Source of the DNA: Thamnocephalis sphaerospora
Taxonomy: Eukaryota > Zoopagomycota > Zoopagomycetes > Zoopagales > Sigmoideomycetaceae
Length of the DNA: 24,479 nt
Reading direction: 5' to 3'
NCBI GenBank assembly: GCA_003614735.1
Contig: KZ992642.1
Coordinates: 1 to 24,479, forward strand
Shown here: one piece after another, positions 1-10,130 of the stretch
Position numbering within the stretch: the stretch's first letter is position 1
How the letters are laid out: each line of letters starts with the position of its first letter
Position numbers and translations under genes: made by a program
The notes under the pieces: generated by a model
Seen by the model: only the letters and a program-made list of their open reading frames with translations
What the model was told of the DNA's origin: nothing
The model's database searches: none

Positions 1-45
1 GTTTAGTCTGGTAGCAACGTATCTCGCCCTGCGTTAGACGCACGT
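1..45 (+). repeat. Left arm of a perfect 45-bp inverted repeat
   Basis: Bases 1-45 are the exact reverse complement of 923-967; the match breaks at base 46. The arm starts at the first base of the window, so it may be longer outside. The two arms enclose 877 bp with no convincing gene. Possible readings are terminal inverted repeats of a small non-autonomous element, or a fold-back artefact at a contig end. The sequence alone does not decide. Confidence 0.9.
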
Positions 46-1623
46 CTAGTCGAGCCGACAGGTGTACAGGTCGGTCTACGCAATGGCGTGGTCACCGCAA
101 GTCAGCGGACGCCGAGCGCATACATGGTCACCTGGGCAAATCATAGGCTTACCACAAGCGAGAAAACTTGCTGTCGCGCGGATCGCGCAGAAAGGGGCAG
201 TGCACGTTGTGGCCCTTGTGATGGTACAGGCAGCCGCCAGGGTAGGAGAAGAGTGTGCAAGCAAGCGGGTCAAGCGAGTTGGCGGCGAGAATGTGCGGCA
301 AAGAACGGGAGCGGCAGTAATGATGCGTGGGAGTGGCAAGGACGGGGAAGCAGAAGCGCAGAGCCGCTTTGCCAGTAACAAGAGACACGAGCGCCAAAGG
401 ATAAGGAGGAAGCAGGGAGCAGAAGGAGGAGGCGGTGGTGGCGGCGGAAGAAGTAGTAGCAAGCAAGCGCGAGAGCGAGAGAGAGAGACGGTAGAGCACG
501 TTAGCGAACGGGAAAGTTGCGTACCACGAGCGTTATGTGAAAATGGATTGTAAAAAGAAGCGGCAAATGCTTCAAGTGGCGGATCAAGCACGACCGGCTG
601 GCCTAGAATAGAAGGCCGTCCGCACCGCAGCAGCCAAGGCACGCGCCCAAGCACGCGGCGCGCAGGCAGCAAGTGATACACAGACGCTAGTTTTTAGCGT
701 ATCCGGCCGTAGCAGCGAGCAGAGGCGACACTGCACGCTACTCGTTCAATGAATGCAGCGGCCTCTGTTCTCGAATGGGTGCGCATACAATGCAAACCAA
801 GGAAACGTCGCTGGTGCCACCGCCGCGGGAACTGAATACCAGCAGGTGCAATGACCGTTTTTTGCGTACTGTTCAGGTTATCGTGCGTGCGTGCGAACAA
901 ACCAGGCGGACTCGGTCAGCTCACGTGCGTCTAACGCAGGGCGAGATACGTTGCTACCAGACTAAACGGGAAAATAGGGCGCGCAGGCGGAGGGAAGCGG
1001 TCGGCGAGCTCGGCGGGGCAGGGAGGCGGACCGGCAAGCGGGTCTGCAAGAAGAGGCAGCGGGCCGTGGACGAGCGCAGAACAGCGGTAATAGCGACAGA
1101 GCAGAGACTGGCCAAGCAACAGACTGGCGTTGTAAAAGCAAGACGATTGCGTTGCAAGCAGACGGGCAGCTGGCTATATGCTTCGCCGCTTCTGCCTCGG
1201 CGCTAACGTGTGAGGTCATGTGACTCTGCGGGCTGGATCGGCAGCGATAGGGAATGCCGCTTTGGTGCAATGATTGAGAGATTAGTGCCGCGCTGATATG
1301 TGCCACCGCTTCTCGTCGGGCCGCGGGCCACTTCATGGCGACAAGGCCCTTCCATCCAACTGTCCGCCGGCCGGCCGGCCTGCGTCCTTATTGCCAGGCC
1401 AGCCAAGCGTGGTCAGGTTGGGATCCGTGCTTGCCCGGTCGTGCGTCATTACCACGGATCCCTCTCTTTCCGTTTTCTGATATTTTTAGCCACGCTTGCT
1501 TGGTCTTTTGTTCGCGGCTCATTACTGCCTGCACGCGGACGGCTTTGCCTGAACCTAGTGCCGTAACCGCACCCTTTGTAGGTCGTACCTGTATCAGCTT
1601 GGCATCAGCATACGTGCGTGGCC
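46..1623. other. Long stretch without a convincing gene; purine-rich segment inside
   Basis: Open frames exist (for example 62-553 +, 775-1206 +, 1388-1849 -) but their translations are low-complexity or Arg/Ser/Pro-rich and show no family motif. About 415-490 is strongly purine-rich (GGA, GGC and GA runs). The last few hundred bases before 1624 must contain the promoter and 5' UTR of the ABC transporter gene. No tRNA or transposase was seen. Confidence 0.6.
923..967 (-). repeat. Right arm of the 45-bp inverted repeat
   Basis: Exact reverse complement of 1-45. The bases just outside (968 onward, GGGAAAA) cannot be compared with the other flank because the left arm reaches the window edge, so a target-site duplication cannot be tested here. 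Confidence 0.9.
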
Positions 1624-4600
1624 ATGCCGTGGCTAGAACATGGCTGCACGCCATTTCTATGGCAAGGTGACGACAGTGACGCGTTGCCGCTGACGTATTG
1701 CGCGCTCGAGTCGGCCACGGCCGGCTGGGTGCTGCTGGGCGGCCTGTTTGTGCTGCTGCGTCTGCTCTACGTAAGGCAGCGGGATAAACGTGCTGCGAAC
1801 CAGTCGGCAGCGGCGCTAGGTAGGTGGGCATACCCTCGGCGTGGTACACACGTGTCGTGTGTGAACGGCCGCTTCATGCAGCGGCCGGCAACAATAGCGT
1901 TGGCGCCTAACGCCCTGTACGACCGGCCAATGTAGTAGACAACGCGTCATTGCCAGAGGCAAGCACGCTGCCGCCTGTGCCGTTTGCGCCCACGCTCAAC
2001 ACGCTGGCCTCATTCATCTTTGGCACGACGATCATATCGCTGCTGTTTCTACTGCAGCAGCGACAGGACACAGGCGCCGACGTGCCGCCTTACTTGGCCT
2101 GGGCGCTATGGTCGCAGGCACTTGGCTGGTGCATGCTGATGGTGGCGGCGCGTACGCTGGACACTCGCGGTCGTGTGTTTGTCTGGCGCACCACGCTGAT
2201 CATCCTGGGCGTGGCGTGCGCGTTCACCTGGTCCGAGCTGGTCATTGATGTGATTCAGAGCCGGCGCTCGCGCGAAGATGAAGCGTCCGATCGCTGGGCA
2301 CCTACCGGCTGGAGCATGGCGTTGCTGGCTATGCGTGCGGTGGCGCAGACCGCTCTGCTGGGATTGTGCGCGGTGGCCCGCCACCGTACGTCGGCAATCG
2401 CAAGCGGCTACACTCCGCTTCCGACGACCGAAGAGGACGCGACGCGTGCTAGCGCGCGTGATACAGGTGCCACCACTATGCGGGGTGCTCGCACTGGCTC
2501 GGTCGGCTGGAATGAGTATCTGCGTCGCATGCGTACGCTCCTGCCGTTTATGTGGCCCAAGGACGACTGGCGTCTGCAAGTGCTGATCATGTGCTGTGGT
2601 CTGCTGCTACTGGCCGGACGGCTGGTGAATGTGCTGGTGCCGACCCAGTACAAGCGTGTGGTGGATGCGCTTGGCGGCGATGGTCGACCGCCCACCTTTG
2701 CTTGGCGTGAGGTGCTCTACTTTGTGGGGCTACGCTTTCTGCAGGGCGGCGGCGGCATCATTGCCTCGGGCCAGACGTTCCTCTGGATTCCTGTGGGCCA
2801 GGTAGGCATACAGGGCGTTCATGGCACATGCATACTAGCTAAACCGCTGTCTACAAACATGGTGGATGCGTACACGTACTAGTATACGACACGTCAAGTG
2901 TCGCTCAAGATGTTTGAACACTTGCATAGGTAGGTGCGCGAGAGCCAATGCTATACACAATGGTATTCTGATTTGGTGAGCCGTTTTCGTAGTCTATCGC
3001 TGCGCTTTCACTTGAACCGCAAGACTGGCGAGGTGCTGCGTGTTCAGGGTAAGCGAGGGTGTACATTGCTACCACCATGTAGACCATGACTTGCTGATGT
3101 GTCCGATGCCAGATCGTGGTGTGCAAAGTATCGTTTCGCTTCTGAATGCGATCGTCTTTCAGCTGGCACCGACGCTGGTCGATATTGGCGTCGCGTGCGT
3201 GTACTTTGCGCTGGTCTTTGATATTTATTTTGCCAGCATCGTCTTGGCGACGATGACAGCGTACATCACGGCCACGGTTGCCATCACCGACTGGCGCACT
3301 AGCTTCCGGCGTGAGGCGAATGCGCTGGACAACAAGCTTGAGGCACGGGCCGTCGATTCACTGCTCAACTTTGAAACGGTCAAGTACTATGGTGCGGAAA
3401 AGTTTGAGGTGGCGCAGTACGATGATGCGCTGGTCAAGTTCCAGTATGCATCCTGGAAGAGCTCGGCCAGTCTGAATGTGCTCAACAGCGCACAGAATGT
3501 CATTATCCAGGCGGGCCTTTTGGTCGGCTGTCTGGTGTGTGCGCATCGCGTTGTCGTCGGTACCATGACGGTGGGCGACGTGGTGCTCTATCTCAGCTAC
3601 ATCACGCAGCTCTACGTTCCGCTCAACTGGTAAGTGGCCTAGTCTGCTCGTGCGTTCGGGTAGCGTGCGACTTATGGCAAGCGTTCAATGAGCACAGGTT
3701 CGGCACCTACTACCGGTAAGCCGGGGCCTCGGTCCGCTATTTCCCCGTAGCCGACGACTGATGTCATTCGGCCCTAGGATGATGCAAAGGAACTTTATTG
3801 ATATGGAAAATATGCTGGACCTGTTTCAGGAACACGTTGAAGTGCAGGACCTGCCCGACGCTGCAGCACTTTCGGTCGGCCAAGGCACCGTGAAGTTTGG
3901 TACGTACGATGGATGACGTGTTTGCTATTGCCGATCTGCTTACGCAGTCCGCAAACGCCCGCTACAGAGGACGTCTCGTTTGGCTATGACGAGCGACAGC
4001 CGATTCTGCGCGGTCTCTCCTTTACCGTGCCGGGCGGGTCTACCGTTGCCATGGTAGGTCAAGTTTGGGCGATGATTGACGGCGTGTACATTGGAAATAC
4101 TTATCAAATTACACTAGGTTGGCGAAAGTGGTGCGGGCAAGAGCACTATTCTGCGCCTGCTCTTCCGCTTCTACGACGTGGATAGTGGACGCATTACCAT
4201 TGACGGTCAGGATATTCGACTGATCCGCCAGCGTGACCTGCGCGCTAGCATCGGTGTCGTGCCTCAGGTAGGGGTCAATGCATGCAACAGTGGGCTTGCA
4301 AGCGCTGTCCCTAACGGCTGCCATCCGCATCTATTCGTTTCGTGCAGGATACGGTGCTGTTCAACGACACAATTCGCTACAATATTCGCTATGGAAAGGT
4401 GACAGCGTCAGATAGTGAAGTGGAAATGGCGGCCGAGGCAGCGCAAATTCACGACAAGATCCTCGGCTTCCCTGACGGTATGTGCTATTGCGCTTGCGTA
4501 TCACTGCTAGTGTGGCTCATGTCATGTCGGACGCTTCGTAGGCTACGACACCAAGGTTGGCGAACGTGGACTGCGCCTTAGCGGTGGCGAGAAGCAGCGT

Positions 4601-5087
4601 GTTGCAATTGCACGGACTCTTCTCAAGGCAAGTGTGCCCGTTGAACCTGTTGCTTTCCTAAGCGCCTGACATGATTTTTGCGTAGAATCCACCCATCGTT
4701 CTGCTGGATGAAGCTACCTCTGCACTGGACGTAAGTGGCAGGGGTAGCGAGGCGATGGTGCCGCACGCAAGTGGCGTTCTGGCTAACGTTTTCTTTTACT
4801 CAACATAGACCAACACCGAGCGCAACATTCAGGCTGCGCTTCGCCGGATGACGGTCAACCGCACCACCATCATTATCGCACACAGGCTGTCGACCATTGT
4901 GGATGCCGATCAAATCTTGGTTATGCGCGAAGGAGAAATCGTCGAATCGGGTACACATGCCGATCTGATGCGCGACCCGGATGGCGTCTATTACGACATG
5001 TGGATGAAACAGCTTCAGGAGGAAAAGGAAAAGGAAGAGGCTGAGGAGCGGGAAAAGGAGGAGCAAGAGCATCAGAAGGCGTCCTAG
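1624..5087 (+). CDS. hmt1: Vacuolar/mitochondrial-type ABC half-transporter, HMT1/ABCB6 family
   Basis: Predicted 858-aa half-transporter. Exons: 1624-1819, 1957-2801, 2883-2929, 2993-3048, 3113-3629, 3698-3715, 3778-3899, 3968-4053, 4118-4267, 4348-4477, 4542-4627, 4686-4730, 4809-5087. Layout: an N-terminal hydrophobic extension (about residues 30-170, as in HMT1/ABCB6), a six-helix ABC transmembrane domain containing the family motif [15 protein letters not shown], then one nucleotide-binding domain. Seen in the latter: Walker [11 protein letters not shown] (630-639), Q-loop GVVPQ, signature LSGGE (735-739), Walker B IVLLDE (755-760), H-loop His791. The C-terminal tail is Glu/Lys-rich. Relatives (S. 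pombe Hmt1, animal ABCB6) move phytochelatin/glutathione-metal conjugates or porphyrins, often at the vacuole; substrate here is inferred. Intron 11 (4628-4685) is GC-AG. Exon 6 is only 18 nt. The start is the first ATG in frame; stop-to-stop distance to the next gene is 82 bp. Confidence 0.93.
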
Positions 5088-5169
5088 GCATTGCCAGCTA
5101 GTGCTGGATGCAGAAAACGCCGCTGCGTGGCCAGCATGCTGCCATTGTATAAAGACGACTGTTCTGTCA

Positions 5170-8045
5170 TTATTCACGCTGTTGTCTGAAGCGGTCATAG
5201 ATGCGCATGGTTGCTTGTGATGTGCCCGCGCGAGCCGACACGGAAACGGCCGAAAGCGCTTGCTCCACATGCTGCGTTAGCACGCCGTTGGACGCAGTGT
5301 CTTCTCGCACCGCCTGAAGTGCCGATTCCCTAGGTAGCACGAGTGCACGGTTAGCCAGCGCGTAAAGTAAGCAACTTGGCCATACACCAACCGGATCAGT
5401 TGCGCCAGTCCTGCACACGTAAATCCGTCTGTCTGCTGCGCTGCCGTGTCCAGATCGGCCTGGAATCCCTTGACTTGGCTGCTGTGCGCTTGCAGAATAG
5501 CGTGCCTTTCCTCGCGATTGGGAATGTCGACGTAGAGTAGATGGTCAAGCCGGCCTATACATGCATATGGTGGTCAGTATTGTTGAGGCCGCGCTTGCAT
5601 GGTCGCGCTCACCTGGTCGTAGCAGGGCATCGTCTACACGGTCTGGGCGATTTGTGCACGCCATCACTAGCACGGCCGACTTTCCCGTCACGCCGTCCAT
5701 CTCATTGAGCAGCGTGCTAAGGACGCGTTCGCGCACACCGCCGGCCGATTCGCCATGGCTGCCATCGCCCATATCTACGCCGTTAGAAGTGACATTAGCC
5801 CTGGCCTTGCCCACAAATGGCATCATGCTGTGCTTACCTCGGCGCACGCCAAGCGCGTCAATCTCGTCTAAAAACAGCACACAGGGTGCATTACGTCGTG
5901 CTGCACGGAATAGCCGGCGGATAGTGCGCTCTGTTTCTCCAAAGTATTTGGAAAACAGCTGAGCACTAGCTCACGTATACCAGGTAAGCTACCATTTTTT
6001 TGCAATGCAAGCGTACGGGTACTTGCCCTCCAACGGATATAACGCGCACAGAAGCGGCGCTGACAGCCTCCTTGATAAGCATGGTTTTCCCACATCCTGT
6101 CGCATTTACACGCGTCAGGCCTTGCTGTGGATTATGCACGCCAGCCCGAGACGCCCTTACCAGACGGTCCATATAGGAGAACGCCGGCTGGAGGTGCAAC
6201 ACCAAGACGCGCTGCTTTCTCCGGCTGTAGCAAAGCTAGTCTAATAATACGCTGCAGTCGCTGGCGCACCGTTGCATACCTTTGACCAGTCTCGACACAT
6301 GAGCCAACAAGTACGCGCGATAGCGCATGACACGCGCTGTACCAACCCAGCAAGCAAGCAGCCGCTACTTTCTACAATACTGGGCTCGAATTCTTGTGAC
6401 AGCCCAGCTGGAGGGCCCATAAATCGTACGGCGGATAGCAACATCTCCGGAAGGCTAGTGAAAACAGTGAGTAGCTAGATCTATGCCGCAACTTGCAGCT
6501 GTCCCCAGTGCTACCTTTCCGGAATCTGAGTAGCGCCGGATGGTTGAGATTGCGTCTGCGGACTTGTGCGTGCCATGAGTGATGCTCGACGGCACAGCCG
6601 CCTATAGTCCCGGGCCGTGTAGCCTGTCGTAGCCTATAACATGGCCATCATTGGATTAGTACTCGACAGGCCACGGTGCATACTTGCCGTTGACATACCT
6701 GCAAAAGTCGATGCACTGTAGCAGTGTCTGCAGCGGCCATAGCATCTTTGCCCAGTATGCCGCAAAGAATGTCCATCCGCGCATTTCTACGCCGATTGCA
6801 TGTCAGCCTGATGTGACAGGGCCACCCCAACCTATGGCAAACCGCACTTGTCCGGAGCAGCAAGTTCAATGCGCGATCCATTGCTGAGAACGCGAGCAAT
6901 GTCGCTGGGCAGTTTGTTTACATTTGCGCTTGCAAACACAATGAGCACCTAAGCAGCATTAGATGCTGGTTAGCTAAGCAATAAACACTCTGCTTGCATC
7001 AGTGCTTGCTTGCCTGGGATGGACAGCGACTGCATGCTCGGCTCCACTGCTTTGATATTGCAGTACGAGCGTCATCGTCAATACGTGTATCTTGACCGCA
7101 AGCGCACCTTTGATCAGTCCGGTGCCGCTAGTTGCAACGCTTTATCGGCGTACCTCGAGCCAGAATATCGACACTTTGTACCAGCACAACTGCAGGCCTA
7201 ATAGCAGCCGCTTGTGCGAGCGCACGGTTGATGTGCACTCCCGTAGCATCCGACGTGGATGCTATGTGGCTGTAGTAGGACTGTACCGCCGAACAGGAAA
7301 GTATAGCGAGACCGAGTCTGCGTGCAATACGGCTATACCAACCAAAATCTGTGGTAAGCAGACGCCGTGCTGTGTACAAAACGCGACTGTCCCTACCGTG
7401 CACGACGGAGTGCTTCATCCTCGGCCGTTCCTGTCAGCAACATGGTACGTGGCTGATCGATGCCTAGCTGCTCGTATGCCTTGCCATCGCTTATAATACT
7501 GCCTGCAAGTACATTTGGTCAATGTTGTGCCGCGTTTGCAGCATTCTCGCCAGGCATACCTAGTTGCTCCAACAGACGCTCTTCCACTGTATCTATATGT
7601 CTGTCCAAATCTTCCATCCCCGTATTCTCTTTCCATGGCAGCAGGGTGTATTTGGTATCCGTAGTTGCATATCCAAATGCCGGTGGTGGTGCCCATACAG
7701 GCAGTGACGCGTCGCTCACATACTCTAGCCTCTCTACCGTAAACTCCACTGGCCGGGTATACCAGCGTACTGTGAGCGTCTGCCTAAGCGTGAGCTGGCC
7801 GTAGAGAGAGAGAGAGAGAGAGGTCAGCTAGGCCAAGCTGGTATAGGTTGCAATGTCGCGCCCACCTCTTTCCCGACCAGTTGCCTGTAAAGCGCGTCGT
7901 TGGCGCTGGGCTGGCCAAGACGAGTCGCGCAGTCTAACGTGGTGTTAGCTGCTATTAGGCTTGCCACTAGCTGATCGTCTGCGGCTACTGCTGCGCGCAA
8001 ATGCAGGTGCACCACAGTATGCTTTGCCGCCGCTTGTTTGTCCAT
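5170..8045 (-). CDS. Tandem AAA+ ATPase (Cdc48/AFG2/Pex6-like) with degenerate D1 domain
   Basis: Predicted 685 aa. Exons in gene order: 8045-7866, 7794-7560, 7502-7397, 7332-7154, 7090-7014, 6948-6848, 6786-6699, 6633-6515, 6454-6347, 6279-6161, 6096-6027, 5965-5613, 5554-5392, 5329-5170. The first AAA domain (about 120-310) has the usual lead-in (ISDGKAYEQLGI, PRTMLL) but reads GTAEDEA (163-169) where a P-loop belongs, and VVLVQS (222-227) where Walker B DE belongs, so it should not hydrolyse ATP. The second is canonical: Walker A GPSGCGKT (435-442), SKYFGETER, Walker B VLFLDE (490-495), NEMDG, NRPD and RPGRLD. D2 resembles AFG2B/SPATA5L1 (GADLFS-like, ERVLS-LLNE-DG); the inactive D1 recalls Pex6. 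Family placement therefore stays open. Two introns are GC-AG (donors at 7013 and 6026). An upstream in-frame ATG at 8126 would add 27 residues but leaves only 9 bp before the neighbouring start. Roles in relatives: ribosome maturation or peroxisomal receptor export. Confidence 0.85.
7803..7822 (-). repeat. (CT)10 microsatellite forming a polypyrimidine tract
   Basis: Ten AG dinucleotides on the + strand. On the sense strand of the AAA+ gene this is (CT)10 inside intron 1 (7865-7795), right after a CTGAC branch-like site and just before the acceptor, so the repeat acts as the pyrimidine tract of that intron. Length change here could affect splicing (inference). Confidence 0.85.
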
Positions 8046-8135
8046 ACTAGAGGCTGAATGTGAGTGCAAAAGAGGTGGCACGGTGGCATTGCTTGCCCAG
8101 CCCGCCGAATCTTTTCTTTTCAACATTCTGCTGCC
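8046..8135. promoter_or_regulatory. Divergent promoter between AAA+ ATPase and MTU1 genes
   Basis: The 90 bp between the two chosen start codons must hold both 5' UTRs and a shared promoter. No clear TATA box was recognised. If the MTU1 gene instead starts at 8230, the spacer is 184 bp. Confidence 0.4.
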
Positions 8136-10062
8136 ATGAGCGCACTACGCGTCCGAGGGCTGTCGGCGGTTGCCGGCCGGAAGAGTTAGCAAATTGGCTA
8201 GCGTGCAAGTACAGCAAGAGTGCTAACACATGGGCCGCCTGCACATAGTCATTCTGGGAATGTCGGGAGGAGTCGACTCGAGCGTGGCAGCATATCTGCT
8301 AAAGCAGCAGGTAGACCGGCAACTGGCGGCCGACACTCGGCACCCGTTGACGCAATAGTGATGGTGGCTCTTTGATAGGGTGCGCAGCTGGAAGGCGTAT
8401 TTATGCGCAACTGGGATGCTGCAAACGAGCGCGGCGAGTGTCCAGGTGACCAGGATTGGCGCGATGTTCAGGCGGTGTGCCGCCAGCTGGATATTCCTTG
8501 TCGGCAGGCAAGCACGAGCGCAGATGATATAGCGGCACAGCTGCTAAACTTTACGCACTATTATTAGGTTGACTTTGTGCGCGAATATTGGACACGGGTT
8601 TTCGCCAAAACGATAGACGACTATGCAAACGGCCATACGCCCAACCCGGATATTGCATGCAATCGCGAGATTAAATTTGGCGCACTTGTCGATCGCTGTG
8701 TGCAGGGAGATGCATGGTTGGCAACAGGTGGGTATCTGCATTATGCATAATCGTTAAGCAAGCAGTGCAACTAACTTTGCTGTAGGGCACTATGCTCGGA
8801 TTGCTTGCGATGCTGGCGACGTACCGTATTTGCTTCGCGGTAAGGACACCCAAAGAGTGATAGTATACATGTGTAATAATGTAAGCCTGGTGCTGGCTAG
8901 GCGTGGATAGTAACAAGGATCAGTCATATTATTTAAGCGACGTGAAGCAGTCGCAACTGGCACGAGTAAGCATGATGACATGTACACGCATGTTGATGTC
9001 TATAGCTGATGGATCGGCAGGCCATATTTCCTCTCGGCAGCATGGACAAGTCAGAGGTCCGTGCTATTGCACGTGCACACAAGTTGACGACAGCAAACAA
9101 GGCAGAGAGCATGGGTATCTGCTTTGTCGGCAAGCGGCGTCGGTTTGCTGAATTTCTTGGCAAGTGGAGCGCATGGCCAGCCACCTGCTGCCAGTAGCCT
9201 ACGTGAACGCAATCTAACCGTGTCGGTAGCCGAGTATATTCCACAGCATCCAGGTGAGGTAGTTTCGCTTGGTGGTCGCGTTCTTGGACAGCATCAAGGC
9301 ATTTTTTCGTGGACGGTGGGCCAGCGGGCCGGTATTTGTGCAGGCAGCGAAAAGTAAGCGTCGACAACAAGCGCGCATCGTTCGCTTGCTCACGGTAGGC
9401 CGCGCAGATGGTTTGTTGTAGGCAAAGATATTCCCAATAACAAGATATACGTTGTGCCCGGAACGTAAGCTATGCTTGGGCTGTTGCATATTGGCATCGA
9501 CACTGCAGCAACTAACGCTCTGTTTAGCACCCATCCAGCGCTGTTTGCCACCAAAGTCACAGTAGCCAACTGGCATTGGATCGGTGATCGTCGCCCTGAA
9601 GCGGTAGCCAACGGTAAGCCAGCACCGCAGTGTTTATCTTTGTAGCGCCACTGAGTTACGTGGATATACAGGCCGTCTAGTCAGCGCACAAATACGCTAC
9701 CGCCAACAGCCTGGTAAGTAGATGGTGCTGCTCGGCAACCTTGATTACCATGACATTGACAATGTGCTCTCAGATACATGCCGCGTTGCGTTTGAGTAAG
9801 TGTAATAGCAATGTAAGCGCGTACTGCAGTGCTCATTTTGCCGCGTAAAACAGCAGCAACGATGGCGATAGCACCGTCCACTTTGTCCGCCCACAACGTG
9901 CACCGGCTCCTGGACAGGTATGTGTGCCCGCCTCGTGTCTGTGCATGTCCCGGGCTGATTAACCAGCTATGATGGCAGTACATTGTCTTGTACGACGGCG
10001 ACTGCTGTCTTGGCTGTGGCGTCATTCAAACATCGCCGCTAGGTGTTGCATCGCTAGGCTAA
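8136..10062 (+). CDS. SLM3: Mitochondrial tRNA-specific 2-thiouridylase (MnmA/MTU1 family)
   Basis: MnmA-type enzyme that uses ATP and a persulfide to thiolate U34 of mitochondrial Lys/Glu/Gln tRNAs. Preferred exons: 8136-8184, 8249-8310, 8379-8507, 8568-8727, 8786-8839, 8901-8965, 9021-9159, 9230-9353, 9399-9464, 9528-9613, 9672-9713, 9774-9795, 9854-9917, 9979-10062 (381 aa). Exon 1 gives a basic, acid-free leader (MSALRVRGLSAVAGRK) typical of mitochondrial import; a simpler start at ATG 8230 gives 371 aa without it. Seen, numbered from ATG 8230: PP-loop SGGVDSS (12-18), catalytic Cys101 in NPDIACN, second catalytic Cys197 in MGICFVG, VGQRAGI, RWFVVGKD, HPALFAT and the C-terminal barrel ending LYDGDCCLGCGVI. 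Length equals bacterial MnmA (about 370). Two introns are GC-AG (8508-8567 and 9160-9229). Exon 9774-9795 is 22 nt. Convergent with the hydrolase, stops 68 bp apart. Confidence 0.92.
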
Positions 10063-10130
10063 TGGTACTGCAGAGCAATATAAATAGAGCCGACAGCACG
10101 CTGTATCCGCATGGCCTTTCTCTTGTCCGT

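Noticed and set aside
62-553. 163-codon open frame on the + strand, and overlapping minus-strand frames
   Set aside because: Translation is low-complexity (Gly/Arg/Glu runs from purine repeats) with no family motif; the antisense frames are equally long.
1388-1849. 153-codon minus-strand frame upstream of and overlapping the ABC gene start
   Set aside because: No motif, biased composition, and it overlaps the hydrophobic first exon of the transporter on the other strand.
2882-4808. Many in-frame stops in the ABC transporter, suggesting a pseudogene
   Set aside because: Each break coincides with a standard donor and acceptor, and removing the introns restores every conserved ABC motif over 858 codons.
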